Shown here one piece after another: positions 49,623-49,786 of a stretch of 49,786 nt of DNA. The stretch covers positions 447,447 through 497,232 of the forward strand of contig NZ_LT556036.1 of assembly GCF_900079775.1 (NCBI RefSeq). Reading direction: 5' to 3'. A program made the position numbers and the translations under genes. The DNA comes from Leyella lascolaii (lineage in GTDB: Bacteria; Bacteroidota; Bacteroidia; Bacteroidales; Bacteroidaceae). Below the pieces are notes generated by a model. It worked only from the letters and a program-made list of their open reading frames with translations, did no database searches and was not told where the DNA came from. Positions within the stretch are counted from its first letter, which is position 1, and every line of letters starts with the position of its first letter.

Positions 49623-49786
49623 ATGAATATTTTTTTAAGAACACTGCTATTATTTTCAGTTATTGGATTTGGCATTGACGTGCAGGCGCAGGACAATACA
49701 AGATTCACTCTTGTCCGTGATGTGTCAGAGCTTAATGACGGTGATGCCGTGGTTATTGTCGATTCCGAAGAAGGTGCTGCATTAGG
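49623..49786 (+). CDS. Second copy of the secreted-protein gene, 5' end only
   Basis: 54 codons to the window edge. The signal peptide MNIFLRTLLLFSVIGFGIDV differs at several positions from the copy at 1-543, but from 49679 on all 108 bases match that copy exactly (381-488), so the mature N-terminus (QDNTRFTLVRDVSELNDGDA...) is the same protein. The two genes diverge outward from the window on opposite strands. Function unknown, as for the first copy. The exact identity of the mature part against a divergent signal peptide suggests gene conversion or recombination. Confidence 0.85.
   Translation, partial: MNIFLRTLLLFSVIGFGIDVQAQDNTRFTLVRDVSELNDGDAVVIVDSEEGAAL

Overview
The window reads as a chromosomal segment of a Bacteroidales bacterium, most likely Prevotella or a close relative. 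The evidence is the LpxC-FabZ and FeoA-FeoB fusions, DUF3078 and DUF5715 proteins, Bacteroidetes-type promoters (a TTTG or TTG box about 18-20 bases before TAnnTTTG), little sign of Shine-Dalgarno sites, a short C-terminal sorting-type tail ending in KKVIIR, and the remnant of a GG-Bacteroidales-type peptide-maturation gene.

Layout. (1) 1-672: 5' part of a secreted protein gene on the minus strand. A near copy, with the same promoter layout, starts at 49623 on the plus strand, so the window is bounded by head-to-head paralogs. (2) 937-6182, minus: transketolase and ribose-5-phosphate isomerase B, followed by a large secreted transglutaminase-like protein. (3) 6233-12290: a degraded accessory zone with a GH85 endoglycosidase gene that has lost its catalytic half, two tandem units carrying GAGACGC palindromes, a 349-bp internally deleted IS with 8-bp target duplications, and a GNAT acetyltransferase. 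(4) 12294-18945, minus: lpxD, lpxC/fabZ, lpxA, miaA and a class A penicillin-binding protein, which is an envelope-building operon. (5) 19043-25662, minus: a tight housekeeping run phoH, purC, menG, aroE, purM, prfA, pyrF with a good promoter before phoH. (6) 25914-31844: an M15-like DUF5715 protein, a small secreted protein, the FeoAB iron transporter and a phytase-like secreted protein. (7) 31998-38376, plus: a branched-chain amino acid operon (leuA, leuC, leuD, a second leuA/cimA-like synthase, leuB) preceded by a promoter, a 24-codon leader peptide rich in Ile/Leu/Val and a terminator with a competing antiterminator pairing, i.e. a classical peptide-leader attenuator. (8) 38651-48501: a TPR protein, a DUF3078 outer-membrane protein, pyrG and yidC (both with GTG starts), an S9 peptidase and an MFS transporter. 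(9) 48637-49116: the C-terminal remnant of a SPASM-like pseudo-radical-SAM protein, then the second paralog.

Most of the window is conserved core metabolism: pentose phosphate, lipid A, purine/pyrimidine, shikimate, menaquinone, leucine and iron uptake. The unusual content lies in the leu attenuator, the accessory zone at 6.2-12.3 kb and the two ends. I found no intact novel defence or mobile system. The strongest candidates for a second look are the leu attenuator, the inverted paralog pair, the deleted IS, the palindromic repeat tandem and the RiPP-maturase remnant.
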